64,000 bases of DNA from Pigmentiphaga litoralis (GTDB taxonomy: Bacteria > Pseudomonadota > Gammaproteobacteria > Burkholderiales > Burkholderiaceae_B). The notes under the pieces are model-generated. The model had not been told where the DNA came from and made no database searches. It worked only from the letters and a program-made list of their open reading frames with translations. Each line of letters opens with the position of its first letter. Position 1 is the stretch's first letter. The translations under genes and the position numbers were made by a program. Of the stretch, positions 48,571-57,211 are shown one piece after another. Location of the stretch: NCBI RefSeq assembly GCF_014651835.1, contig NZ_BMXQ01000001.1, forward strand, positions 3,384,120 to 3,448,119, given 5' to 3'.

Positions 48571-49677
48571 TTACGACTCTGGCAGATCCTTGAACAGGTG
48601 CTTGTATTGGCGCGGCTGCGACCGGTGGTATTGCTTGGGCGCATCGACCTGCGCGCCCAGTCTGGCGGCGGCGTGCCACGGCCAGCGCGGATCGTAGAGC
48701 ATGGCGCGGGCCAGCGCGATGGCGTCGGCCTGGCCGGTGGCGATGATGGCTTCGGCCTGTTCGGGCTCGGTGATCAGGCCGACGGCAATGGTGGGCAGGC
48801 CTGTCGTTTCCTTGATCTTGGCCGCGAAGGGCACCTGATAGTTGGGACCCGCAACGATCTGCTGGTGCGGGCTCAGGCCGCCGCTGGATACGTCGATGAA
48901 GTCGCAGCCCAGCTTGCGCAGTTGTTCGGCAAACACCAGCGTCTGCGTCAGGTCCCAGCCGCCATCGACCCAGTCGGTGGCCGACACGCGTACGCCCACG
49001 GCCTTGTCTTGCGGGAAGGCTTCGCGCACGGCAGCGAAGACTTCGAGCGGATAGCGCAGGCGGTTGGCCAGCGAGCCGCCGTAATGGTCGGTGCGATGGT
49101 TCGACAAGGGCGACAGGAACTGGTGCAGCAGGTACCCGTGCGCAGCGTGGACTTCGACCATGTCGAGGCCAAGGGCGTGGGCGCGGCGGGCCGATGCCGC
49201 GAAGGCGTCCTTGATGCGCAGCATGGCGACGTCGTCGAGTTCCGTCGGTACCGGATCGCCCTGCGTGAACGATTCGGCCGATGGTGCGCAGGGCAGCCAG
49301 CCACCGGCATCGGCGCCGATGCGTTTGCCGCCCTCCCAGGGGGCGGCCGTCGATGCCTTGCGGCCGGCGTGGTTCAGTTGCACACCCAGGCGCATGTCGG
49401 TCTGGCGGCGCAGCACGTCGATCACACGGCCCAGCGCCGCTTGCGTGGCGTCGTCGTACAGGCCGAGGTCCCCCGGGGTGATGCGGCCGTCGGGCTCGAC
49501 GGCCGCGGCTTCGGTAAACATGGCGGCCGCGCCCGACAGTGCAAGGTGGCCCAGATGGATCATGTGCCAATCGTTGGCCAGCCCATCGACGGACGAGTAC
49601 TGGCACATGGGAGAGACGATGATGCGGTTCTTCAGGGGCAGTCGGCCCAGGGTATGGGGCGAGAAGAGTTGGCTCAT
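48571..49677 (-). CDS. NADH:flavin oxidoreductase (old yellow enzyme, NamA/YqjM type)
   Basis: FMN-dependent ene-reductase of 368 residues, reducing activated C=C bonds of enones or aldehydes. It has the YqjM-class VSPMCQYSS motif (active-site Cys), QLNHAGRKA (FMN contact), VEVHAAHGYLLHQFLSPLSNHRTDHYGGS (His pair and catalytic region) and VGLITEPEQAE with the phosphate-binding AMLYDPRWPW end. The ATG at 49677 precedes the normal SQLFSPHTLGRL start. It is upstream of the DUF2236 gene in the same unit. Length is normal for the family. Confidence 0.92.
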   Translation of the reverse strand: MSQLFSPHTLGRLPLKNRIIVSPMCQYSSVDGLANDWHMIHLGHLALSGAAAMFTEAAAVEPDGRITPGDLGLYDDATQAALGRVIDVLRRQTDMRLGVQLNHAGRKASTAAPWEGGKRIGADAGGWLPCAPSAESFTQGDPVPTELDDVAMLRIKDAFAASARRAHALGLDMVEVHAAHGYLLHQFLSPLSNHRTDHYGGSLANRLRYPLEVFAAVREAFPQDKAVGVRVSATDWVDGGWDLTQTLVFAEQLRKLGCDFIDVSSGGLSPHQQIVAGPNYQVPFAAKIKETTGLPTIAVGLITEPEQAEAIIATGQADAIALARAMLYDPRWPWHAAARLGAQVDAPKQYHRSQPRQYKHLFKDLPES

Positions 49678-49821
49678 GCGGGGGGATTCCTGTGGGCGTC
49701 CGGCGCCAGGCGCCGGCAAGGACGTCGGGCGCGCGCTGATGCAGCTGCCCTCAAGCCAAAAAGGATACGTCAAACCCCGGGATTTCCCGCGCCACCGCAT
49801 GCGTCGGAATGCGACCGAGTG

Positions 49822-50673
49822 CTACCGGGTAGGGCTTGCCAGCTGCCGATACACCTCTTGCGACACCCGCATCAGCTCGGCGCGATCCGCTGCGCCCGAC
49901 AGCGCGTATCCGAATTGGGCATCGACCCAGTAGAACTGGTTGACGTTGCCTTCGCGCCCGAAGCGGAAGGACGAAGCCTGGCCTGCCCCTTCCGGCGTCA
50001 CATACAAGGTCAGCCGCTGGCCTGCTTCGGACCCATACATGAACTGCGCGACGGGGCCGCTGCCACCGGGCAACAGGCGGCCGCCGACCAGTGAATAACC
50101 GAGAGTGCTCAATGTTGGCGCCTTGACCTCGGCCCCCATGCGTTTGGTCAGCCAGGTCACCAGCGCCTGTTCCTGGTCACCGCCGATCTCGACCGGACGG
50201 CGTGCATCGGGGCTATACACCGCATGCGCGATCGCCGCGCGGTGGGCAAAGCCGGCCAAGGGCGCCGGGGTCGATGCGGCCACACCATCGGCCGCCGGTG
50301 CCGCGTCCATCCATCCCCGTGCGAACCAGGCCATGCTGGCGCTGGCCACCGCAATCGCCACACCGGCAGCCAGCCCGCGCCACGCAAAGGTCGACGCATC
50401 GCGACGCAGCGGCAGTCGTAACGGCAAGGGTTCATGCAGGACGGGATTGAGCAGGTCGCACAGCAATGTGTTTTGCCGCTGCCAGCCTTCGACACGCGCA
50501 CGCGCCTCGGGCTGGTCGGCCAGCCATGCATCGACCTGGGCACGACGTGCAGGCGGCAACTGGCCATCGACCCAGGCGTGCAGATCGGCCTCGGTGATGG
50601 GCGCCACCGGGTGACCGGATGCCGGCCCCGATGCCGTGGTGTCGGAAGAAGAAGGAGGAGGAACGTGCTTCAT
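49822..50673 (-). CDS. Anti-sigma factor, transmembrane
   Basis: Single-pass membrane protein of 283 residues. The cytoplasmic N-terminal part (about 25-75; ITEADLHAWVDGQLPPARRAQVDAWLADQPE) matches zinc-free anti-sigma domains, the membrane segment is about 97-118, and the rest is periplasmic. It starts two bases after the ECF sigma stop and is its natural partner: it should hold the sigma factor inactive until a periplasmic signal arrives. There is no zinc HxxxCxxC motif. The periplasmic domain lacks a recognisable sensor motif. Confidence 0.88.
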   Translation of the reverse strand: MKHVPPPSSSDTTASGPASGHPVAPITEADLHAWVDGQLPPARRAQVDAWLADQPEARARVEGWQRQNTLLCDLLNPVLHEPLPLRLPLRRDASTFAWRGLAAGVAIAVASASMAWFARGWMDAAPAADGVAASTPAPLAGFAHRAAIAHAVYSPDARRPVEIGGDQEQALVTWLTKRMGAEVKAPTLSTLGYSLVGGRLLPGGSGPVAQFMYGSEAGQRLTLYVTPEGAGQASSFRFGREGNVNQFYWVDAQFGYALSGAADRAELMRVSQEVYRQLASPTR

Positions 50674-50675
50674 CG

Positions 50676-51188
50676 TTATTTGATCCGGTGCAGCCGGCCC
50701 GGCGCATCGCGGTCTTTCAATGCGGTGCCCAGGCGCTCGCGCGCGCGGGACAACCGCGACATGACCGTGCCGATCGGCACGCCGAGTACCTGTGCGACTT
50801 CCTGGTAACTGAGCGCCTCGACGGCCACCAGCAGCAGCACTTCGCGCTGGTCCGGCGGCAAGCGCTGCAACAGGCGATCCAGGTCGCGCACTTCCAGGCC
50901 ATCGGACTGGGTCGCGCGCGCGGCCTGCTCGGGCAGATCATCCTTGGCCACTTCGTCGGGGCGGCTGCGCTGCGCGCGCAACTGGTCGATGAACTGGTTG
51001 TGCATGATGCCGAAGATCCAGGCGCGCAGGTCCCCGCGTTTCTGCCAGAGCGGAAAGCGGGTCCAGGCGCGTTCGAGCGTGTCCTGGACGAGGTCGTCGG
51101 CCCGGTCGCGGTCAGCCGTCAGCCCGCGCGCATAGCGGCGCAGGCTGGGGATGCACGCGACAAGATTGGCCTCGTCCTGAGCACGCAT
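50676..51188 (-). CDS. ECF-family RNA polymerase sigma factor
   Basis: Sigma-70 ECF factor of 170 residues. Region 2 (about 15-85) contains the DRADDLVQDTLERAWTR core-binding helix and DLRAWIFGIMHNQFIDQ, and region 4 (about 105-160) contains LPPDQREVLLLVAVEALSYQEVAQVLGVPIGTVMSRLSRARERL, split here by a short loop. A TTG at 51200 is a weaker start than the ATG at 51188. It follows the secreted-repeat gene by 41 bases and precedes the anti-sigma gene, so all three share a promoter and the sigma likely activates its own operon. Confidence 0.92.
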   Translation of the reverse strand: MRAQDEANLVACIPSLRRYARGLTADRDRADDLVQDTLERAWTRFPLWQKRGDLRAWIFGIMHNQFIDQLRAQRSRPDEVAKDDLPEQAARATQSDGLEVRDLDRLLQRLPPDQREVLLLVAVEALSYQEVAQVLGVPIGTVMSRLSRARERLGTALKDRDAPGRLHRIK

Positions 51189-51229
51189 GAGACGGCGCAA
51201 CCGAAGCCGCGATCCCGGGCTTGCGGGGC

Positions 51230-51607
51230 TTACTTCTTGACGACGTGCCAGACTTCCTTGAAGTTGTCGCCCGTCTTGTCACCGGCCTTCTTGTCGTTGG
51301 CGTAGGTGTAGAGCGGCATGCCCTTGACGGCCCACTGCTTGGCGCCATCGTCACGCGTGATGATGGTCATGTCACCTTCGGGCTTGGCATTGGCGGCAGC
51401 CATGGCAGGCGGCCACAACGTGGCGCACGGGCCATTGCACGAGCTCTTGCCGCTGTTCGCGACATCTTTGTCGAAGGTATAGAGCGTCATGCCGGCCGAC
51501 GTCACGAGGACGCCATCGGCCACCTTGACGGGCACCTGGGCATGGGCGAGCGAGACGAACGACGACGCGATGGCCAGCGTCAGGGCGGGGAGCAGACGGA
51601 TACGCAT
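51230..51607 (-). CDS. Exported secreted-repeat (COG4315/PF03640) protein
   Basis: Periplasmic protein of 125 residues with signal peptide (about 1-23, ending AHA). It has two copies of the family repeat: LVTSAGMTLYTFDKDVANSGKSSCNGPCATLWPP near 34-67 and AKQWAVKGMPLYTYANDKKAGD near 89-110. The Cys pair in the first repeat may form a disulfide or bind metal. Function unknown; such proteins are often found beside ECF sigma factors. It is the first gene of the sigma operon, 67 bases downstream of an ECF-like promoter. Confidence 0.87.
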   Translation of the reverse strand: MRIRLLPALTLAIASSFVSLAHAQVPVKVADGVLVTSAGMTLYTFDKDVANSGKSSCNGPCATLWPPAMAAANAKPEGDMTIITRDDGAKQWAVKGMPLYTYANDKKAGDKTGDNFKEVWHVVKK

Positions 51608-51673
51608 GATGGTCTCTTTATGAAGTGGTTCGTGCGTGGAAAAGCGCGTTGAAACCGGGGAGTACGGGGCATG

Positions 51674-51699
51674 GACGGATGCCGATGCCCACTTATTCC
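51674..51699 (-). promoter_or_regulatory. Candidate ECF-type promoter
   Basis: On the minus strand, GGAATAA (51699-51693) and CGTC (51677-51674) are 15 bases apart. A GGAA-type -35 and CGTC -10 at this distance is typical for ECF sigma factors. It lies about 67 bases ahead of the secreted-repeat gene, the first of the operon that encodes the sigma factor, which fits autoregulation. Confidence 0.55.
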
Positions 51700-51718
51700 A
51701 TTCATTTGAAAAAAAAAC

Positions 51719-52657
51719 TCAGGACAAGGTTTCCAGGTCCGATACCTCACCCTCTTCGGCGCCCTGCCCCCGCGCATACTGGCTGGGTGGCATTCCTGCA
51801 TAACGGGTAAAGGCCACGCTGAAGGTGCTTGCCGAACTGTAACCGACGCGCTCGGCGACCTCCGCAATGCCGCTGGCCGGCTTGCGGCGCAGCATGTCCT
51901 TGGCGAGTGCCATGCGCCAGGCAAGAAGATACGCCATCGGCGCGACGCCGACCGTCTTGCTGAAACGCTCGAAAAAAGCCGAGCGGGACAGCGCGGCTTC
52001 GTGGGCCAGCGCCACCACCGACCAGTCCCGTGCGGGCGCTGCATGCATGGCGCGGATCGCCGCCGACAGGCGCACGTCGGCCAGCCCGCGCACCAGGCCC
52101 GGTGATGCTGCCGTGCCAGCTGCCGATCGCAGCGCTTCGATCAGCAGCACTTCGAGCAGGCGCGACAGGACGACCTCACGCGCGGGCCGTTGCTCGCGCG
52201 TTTCGTCCCCCACCAGTTGCACCAGGGTGGCCAGACGGGGTTCACCGCGAACATGCACGAGCTGGGGCAACAGCGCCACCAGCAGTGCCGCATCGGGCGA
52301 CCCGAAGCTGCAGTGCCCCGCCAGGATGCGCAGGTCAGCCGGCCCCTGGGGATCGCCGATGCGAAAGTGCCCGTTGCCCAGGGCGACCGGCACGGTGTCG
52401 CCACGCACGGGCGGCGGCACGAGGCTGGACATGGCGATGCCGAAAGCCGCCGGGACCAGCACGAAGTCGCCTGCCTGCAGCACGACGGGTTCGGCGCCAT
52501 CCAGCGCCAGCCGGCATTCGCCTTCGAGCACGACGCAGTAGAAGGGTTGCCCGGCGTCCGAGCGCCGAATCTGCCAGGCGCCTGCCCCCACCACATGTTT
52601 GGAAAACCGCGCCGCTGGCTGCAACAGCGTGACGACCTCGGCAAGCGGGTCCACCAT
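51719..52657 (-). CDS. AraC-family transcriptional regulator with cupin domain
   Basis: Regulator of 312 residues: an N-terminal cupin-like ligand domain (about 5-180; FYCVVLEGECRLALDG, LQAGDFVLVPAA) followed by two AraC helix-turn-helix units (about 205-305; VVALAHEAALSRSAFFERFSKTVG and IAEVAERVGYSSASTFSVAFTRYAGMPPSQY). It resembles the cupin_6 AraC group that controls neighbouring oxidoreductases. It is divergent from the SDR gene, with a 98-base gap that should hold both promoters. The ligand is unknown. Confidence 0.92.
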   Translation of the reverse strand: MVDPLAEVVTLLQPAARFSKHVVGAGAWQIRRSDAGQPFYCVVLEGECRLALDGAEPVVLQAGDFVLVPAAFGIAMSSLVPPPVRGDTVPVALGNGHFRIGDPQGPADLRILAGHCSFGSPDAALLVALLPQLVHVRGEPRLATLVQLVGDETREQRPAREVVLSRLLEVLLIEALRSAAGTAASPGLVRGLADVRLSAAIRAMHAAPARDWSVVALAHEAALSRSAFFERFSKTVGVAPMAYLLAWRMALAKDMLRRKPASGIAEVAERVGYSSASTFSVAFTRYAGMPPSQYARGQGAEEGEVSDLETLS

Positions 52658-52755
52658 GACCGGACTCTCGCAAATGATATATGGACTGTGGATTGTAGCG
52701 AGTACGGCGCTGACCGCCTATCGTGACGTCACTCCAACGATACGAAGGTGGCTTC

Positions 52756-53505
52756 ATGAAGACCGTTCTGATTACCGGCTGCTCCTCGGGCTTCGGCCTG
52801 GATACCGCGCGCCTGTTCCTGGATCGCAACTGGCGGGTCATCGCGACGATGCGCACGCCGCGCGAAGATCTGTTGCCTGCGTCGGACCGCCTGCAGGTGA
52901 TTGCGCTCGACGTGACGGATTCCGACAGCGTGCAAAAGGCGATTGCGGCGGCCGGTCCGATAGATGTAGTTGTCAACAATGCGGGTTTCGGCGCTCCCGC
53001 GCCGTTCGAGCTCACTCCGATGGAAACGGTGCGCCAGCTGTTCGAGACCAACACCTTCGGGACGATCGCGGTCACGCAGGCGGTGCTGCCACAGATGCGT
53101 GAACGCCAGTCGGGCGTGATCGTGAACGTGACGTCGAGTGTGACGCTCAAGCCCTTGCCCTTGGTGAGCATGTATCGGGCTGCGAAGGCAGCGGTCAACG
53201 CGCTGACCGAATCGATGGCAAGTGAAGTCGCGCCGTTCGGCGTCCGGGTGCACCTGGTGCTACCGGGATCGTCGGGCGAGACGCGATTTCGTGAGACCGC
53301 TTACCAATATCTGAAGGGCGCGGACGATCCGGTCTATGGCGACTTCATGAAGCAGACGATTGCCCGCATGATGGCGTCCAATGGTCCCGGCACGCATGCC
53401 AGGGACGTCGCCGAAGCGGTATGGCAGGCGGCGACGGATCCTGCCTCACCCCTGCGCATTCCGGCGGGCGCGGACGCGGTGCAGTGGGCTGCGGAAGCGG
53501 GCTGA
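52756..53505 (+). CDS. Short-chain dehydrogenase/reductase (classical)
   Basis: Cytoplasmic oxidoreductase of 249 residues. The cofactor loop is TGCSSGFG near 8-15, NNAGF follows near 74, Ser of VTSSVT near 130 and the YRAAKAAV pair (Tyr and Lys) near 143. The motif set fits an SDR of the retinol-dehydrogenase/DltE-like group acting on ketones or aldehydes. The ATG at 52756 follows GAAGGTGG; an ATG at 52723 also exists. It is divergent from an AraC-family regulator and converges on the CoA-transferase gene five bases away. Confidence 0.9.
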   Translation: MKTVLITGCSSGFGLDTARLFLDRNWRVIATMRTPREDLLPASDRLQVIALDVTDSDSVQKAIAAAGPIDVVVNNAGFGAPAPFELTPMETVRQLFETNTFGTIAVTQAVLPQMRERQSGVIVNVTSSVTLKPLPLVSMYRAAKAAVNALTESMASEVAPFGVRVHLVLPGSSGETRFRETAYQYLKGADDPVYGDFMKQTIARMMASNGPGTHARDVAEAVWQAATDPASPLRIPAGADAVQWAAEAG

Positions 53506-53510
53506 TCGCC

Positions 53511-54974
53511 CTACTCGCGCCAGGCCGCGTCCGAACTGCCCAAAGGCACGGGCGCGGTATCCCACGCCATGGGGGCGCCGGCGACCACGACGGGCGCGCG
53601 CAGGCGCTGCAGCGGCCCCCACACGGTATCGATCGCAGCCGGGTCAAGGTCGGCCGGACTGCGCTCGGAAAACGCAGCCGAGGTCACCGGCGCGGACACC
53701 GCGTCACTTCCCCCAGCCGCCACTGTTGCGTCCACCAGCAGCTTTGCCGTACGCGCGAGCGAGGCATGGATCTCGGCCCCGCGTCCCGTGTGCAGCCGCG
53801 TCGTCAGGCCACGCAGTGCGGCGGCGGCCATGAGATAGCCCGTGCCATGGTCCAGGGCCTGCATGGGCAGCGGCACGGGTTTCTCGGCGCCGGCCGCGAT
53901 CATGCCGGCGTGCGCAATGCCGCTGCTCATTTGCACCAGGCTGTCGAAGCCGCGGCGATGCTGCCACGGACCGGTCCATCCGTAGGCATCGAGCGACACG
54001 TCGATCAGCCCGGGACACAGCCGCGCGCGTGTGGCGGCATCAAGGCCAAGGTGGCTGAGCGCGTCCGACCGGTAGCCATGCACCAGTACGTCGGCCTGGG
54101 ACAACAGTTTCTCGAAGCGTTTCCGGCCTGCCGCATCGGACAGGTCCAGGCGCGCGCAGCGTTTGCCGGGCGTGACGTCGGGCTCGTGGGTCGGCTCCGT
54201 CCACCAGGGCGGGTCGAGCCGCAAGACGTCGGCGCCATACGCTGCCAGAAAGCGCGTTGCAATCGGACCGGCCAGCACACGGGTCAGATCAAGGACGCGG
54301 ATGCCCGCCAGGGGGCGAGCAGCACCCGCAGTGGGCAAGGGCCGCGCGGGGTCACGCTGACTGCCTGGATGCCAATGCAGCAAGGGCTCGTTGGCGACGG
54401 CCTGGCCTTGGGGATGCGCTCCCCATTGCGCCACCGACCGCATGGTCGCGGCGCACCCGCCGCGTGCAACGACGGCGGCTTCCAGATCGTCAGCAGACCA
54501 TGTCGCGACCGCGGCGGCGACCTGCGCCCGATCCGCCGGCTCGCCTGCCGTATCGGTCACGCCAAGCACTGCCATGGCCGCTGCGCGATGATGCGCGGCG
54601 TTGGTATGCAGGCGGATCCAGCCGTCGTTCGTGCGGTAGTCCCCCGCCACGGCATCCCATGACGGCGGCAGGTCCCAGCCGATCGGGTCGACGGACACGG
54701 TGAACCACAAGGAGGCAAGACGACGGTCGACGCTGACAGACGATGCCGCATCGACCGGGATGCCGGCCCGCGCGGCCTGCCATTCTGCAAGCGCAAGGCC
54801 CGCGGTGCCGACCGCTGCTGCCGCGAAGTCGGTTGCGTGAAACGCTGACGGCATCCGTTGATCGCCCGTGGCCTGGACCTTGGCGAGCCACGCCGAGTCA
54901 CCCCCGGCACCCGTCCACAACTGCGAAACGAAGTGATCGAAAGGCGTGGCGTGAGGGTCGGTCGGGCGAGACAT
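53511..54974 (-). CDS. CaiB/BaiF-type CoA-transferase family III protein
   Basis: Protein of 487 residues, longer than the common 400. The main domain (about 210-440) carries LAGIRVLDLTRVLAGPIATRFLAAYGADVLRLD and LSQADVLVHGYRSDALSHLGLDA, with the catalytic-Asp region of the family in the former block. The N-terminal 200 residues appear to be a degenerate copy of the same fold, as in two-domain members of the family. It should move CoA between acids. It begins at the ATG at 54974, 82 bases after the small VF530 gene on the same strand. Substrate unknown. Confidence 0.85.
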   Translation of the reverse strand: MSRPTDPHATPFDHFVSQLWTGAGGDSAWLAKVQATGDQRMPSAFHATDFAAAAVGTAGLALAEWQAARAGIPVDAASSVSVDRRLASLWFTVSVDPIGWDLPPSWDAVAGDYRTNDGWIRLHTNAAHHRAAAMAVLGVTDTAGEPADRAQVAAAVATWSADDLEAAVVARGGCAATMRSVAQWGAHPQGQAVANEPLLHWHPGSQRDPARPLPTAGAARPLAGIRVLDLTRVLAGPIATRFLAAYGADVLRLDPPWWTEPTHEPDVTPGKRCARLDLSDAAGRKRFEKLLSQADVLVHGYRSDALSHLGLDAATRARLCPGLIDVSLDAYGWTGPWQHRRGFDSLVQMSSGIAHAGMIAAGAEKPVPLPMQALDHGTGYLMAAAALRGLTTRLHTGRGAEIHASLARTAKLLVDATVAAGGSDAVSAPVTSAAFSERSPADLDPAAIDTVWGPLQRLRAPVVVAGAPMAWDTAPVPLGSSDAAWRE

Positions 54975-55056
54975 GGCGAGGCGGTCCTTGTCGGAGGAAG
55001 ACGGCGCCAGGGCTGGCGGCCTGCCGCCGATGGCGCGCAAGTGGGGAACGATCCCT

Positions 55057-55272
55057 TCAGCGCATCAAGTCGAGATAGAGGCTTTCGACCTTCTCGCGCG
55101 CCCACGGCGTGCGGCGCAGAAAGGTCAGGCTGGACTTGATGCTGGGATCGTTGCGAAAGCAGCGAATGTCCACGCGCTGGGCCAGGCCCTCCCAGCCATG
55201 GTGGGCCTGCAGCGCGACCAGCATGGCTTCGAGGGTCACGCCATGCATCGGATTCTTGGGTTGCAAGCTCAT
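55057..55272 (-). CDS. VF530-family small DNA-binding-like protein
   Basis: Protein of 71 residues matching VF530 (DUF2132): [53 protein letters not shown]. Family members are short, helical, proposed DNA-binding proteins of unknown role. The whole family length is covered. It stands between the CoA-transferase and BatD-like genes on the same strand. Confidence 0.88.
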   Translation of the reverse strand: MSLQPKNPMHGVTLEAMLVALQAHHGWEGLAQRVDIRCFRNDPSIKSSLTFLRRTPWAREKVESLYLDLMR

Positions 55273-55331
55273 GGTCGGATCTGAAGAACGTCAAGCCGGC
55301 ATGCTAGCACCACGCACCGTCCGGGACGGTG

Positions 55332-56492
55332 CTACTCGACCCGCAGGGTCAGGCCGGCCGTCTTGACATTGACCGTGGGAAAGCGCGCCATGGCCTGGGG
55401 ATCGCCACGCAGGGCCGCGAAATAGCCGCTTTGCGCGGTCACCACCATCAGCGGCATCTGGCCGGGCGTCACGACCGCCTTGCCTTTGCGTGCCGCCTTG
55501 AGCGACAGGACCAGCATGGTGCGTTCGTAGTAGCGCTTGCCGGCCACCTGCGTCAGGGTCTTGTCGGCCATCGGATCGATGTCACTGTCAACGATATCGA
55601 AGTGCGCCGACAGCGCCTTCGCCAGCCCCGGCACGCCGGATGCCGTGTCGATGTCCGCGCCACCGGCAAGCGCATCAGCCTGCCCGTCGGCCGGGCGTGG
55701 CGCCGGCTTGTTGACCGGGCGCACGCTGTGACGCGAGTACAGCATCAGCCGCAAGGTGACAGGATCGCCTGCCTTGACGCGGGTGCGGTCCGCTTTCCAT
55801 TCGAGGCGGATGTCGCCAGGAGCGACGGTGACCTTGTCGATCACTTCCAGCTTGATCTCGCCCGCATACACCGGCGCGCCTTGCACGTCGATCTTCGCAC
55901 GCGGCAAGGTAATGACGCCGGTCTTCATGAACCGGGCATGGGTACGCAGCGAGGCATGCTCGCCCTGGGCGTCGGTCAGGGTGGCGAACTCGCCCAATCC
56001 CGTCGTGATCTCCAGGCCGTCGACCGAGGGCGGCACGAAGGTGCCGGCATCGGGCAGCGCGTTGAGGGTGAAGTCCAGCGGAAAGATCTCGCCCTTCATG
56101 ACGACCGGCGGCGCGATCGTTGTCAGTTGCAACGGCGCATGGCGCTCGGCCGGCGCAGGCTTGGCTGCAGGCTTCGTGCCGGACGAGCCCGCCAGCCCGG
56201 ACGCGTTGGCGGGGACGGCCGACGATCCCGAAATGGCACCGGATGGGGCGCCCGAGGCCCCGGCACCCGATACGGCGGCGGTCGCCTTGGTCGCGCCCGC
56301 CGCAGCGGTCTCGTCCACGTTGACGTCGGCTGTTCCTTCCGGACCTCGGCCACAGGCAGCCAGCGCCAGCACGATACCCGCAGCTGCCGTCAGCCCAAGG
56401 CCACGAAGCACGGTGCCCGTCAACGACCCGGGAACCGGTCCCGCCACCGGCCCGACTCCCGCGCGCCCCGACGAGAACAGGTTGCGAATCAC
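55332..56492 (-). CDS. Exported lipoprotein, BatD-like beta-domain protein
   Basis: Lipoprotein of 386 residues. It starts GTG at 56492, overlapping the pssA stop (GTGA). A hydrophobic stretch ends with LALAACG, a lipobox (Cys near 47). An Ala/Gly/Ser-rich linker (about 50-110) follows, then beta-rich domains (about 115-386) with DGLEITTGLGEF, VYAGEIKLEVIDKVTVAPGDIRLEWKADRTRVKAGDPVTLRLMLYSR divided by short loops, which resembles BatD/oxygen-tolerance proteins. No clear enzymatic motif is present. A role in envelope maintenance is a guess. Confidence 0.6.
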   Translation of the reverse strand: MIRNLFSSGRAGVGPVAGPVPGSLTGTVLRGLGLTAAAGIVLALAACGRGPEGTADVNVDETAAAGATKATAAVSGAGASGAPSGAISGSSAVPANASGLAGSSGTKPAAKPAPAERHAPLQLTTIAPPVVMKGEIFPLDFTLNALPDAGTFVPPSVDGLEITTGLGEFATLTDAQGEHASLRTHARFMKTGVITLPRAKIDVQGAPVYAGEIKLEVIDKVTVAPGDIRLEWKADRTRVKAGDPVTLRLMLYSRHSVRPVNKPAPRPADGQADALAGGADIDTASGVPGLAKALSAHFDIVDSDIDPMADKTLTQVAGKRYYERTMLVLSLKAARKGKAVVTPGQMPLMVVTAQSGYFAALRGDPQAMARFPTVNVKTAGLTLRVE

Positions 56493-57124
56493 AACTTCGG
56501 GATGCGCAGCGTCTTGCTGATCATCAGCGAGCCCGACAGCACGAACAGCAGTGCCAGGGGGTGAAACTGCCAGGGGCCGATTGTCCACGCGCCAAAATAG
56601 AGCTGGTCGCCGATCCGGCCCTGCCACGCTGCGAACGCAAGCACGGCGGTCAGCACGACGCTGGTGGGAATGGGCGTGCCTTCGAAATACGGGACTTTGT
56701 CGGCGCCTTCAGACAGCGTTTCGGCGGTGACGTTGTAGCGGGCCAGGCGGCCCACGCCGCAGCAGACAAAGTAGATCAGCGCTGCCGCATCCCAGCCGCC
56801 CGTCATGCCGGCGGCATACCCCAAGGCGGCGGGCGCGACGCCGAAAGAGATCACGTCGGCCAGGGAATCGAGCTCGCGGCCGAATGCCGAGTGGGTCTGC
56901 TGCCAGCGCGCGATGCGGCCATCGGCGACGTCAAAGGCGAACGCGAACGGCGCCATCAGCGCCGCAACGTAAAAGTGCAGCATGTCGGCGCGGCCGACAA
57001 AGGCCATGGCCAGCAGCACACCCGCGACGCCGCAGGCCGCGTTGCCCAGCGTAAAGAAATCCGCCAGGCGGAAGTCGCGGATCATCGAAAAATGCTTGCG
57101 AGGACGGGGCGGGACGGAACTCAT
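56489..57124 (-). CDS. pssA: CDP-diacylglycerol--serine O-phosphatidyltransferase
   Basis: Membrane enzyme of 211 residues that makes phosphatidylserine, the precursor of phosphatidylethanolamine. The CDP-alcohol phosphatidyltransferase motif is complete: D65, D68-G69, A72-R73, G82, D86 and D90. About six hydrophobic segments follow family layout. The ATG at 57124 has AAGGA ahead and gives normal length; a longer opening upstream does not. The stop overlaps the GTG of the lipoprotein gene, so both are cotranscribed. Confidence 0.92.
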   Translation of the reverse strand: MSSVPPRPRKHFSMIRDFRLADFFTLGNAACGVAGVLLAMAFVGRADMLHFYVAALMAPFAFAFDVADGRIARWQQTHSAFGRELDSLADVISFGVAPAALGYAAGMTGGWDAAALIYFVCCGVGRLARYNVTAETLSEGADKVPYFEGTPIPTSVVLTAVLAFAAWQGRIGDQLYFGAWTIGPWQFHPLALLFVLSGSLMISKTLRIPKL

Positions 57125-57211
57125 GAAAATCCTTGCGATGCACGTCGGGGCGGAGGGGGAGTGTCGCATTGACACGCCCTGCGCACTGTAACGATTGTCA
57201 TCCGACGGACA

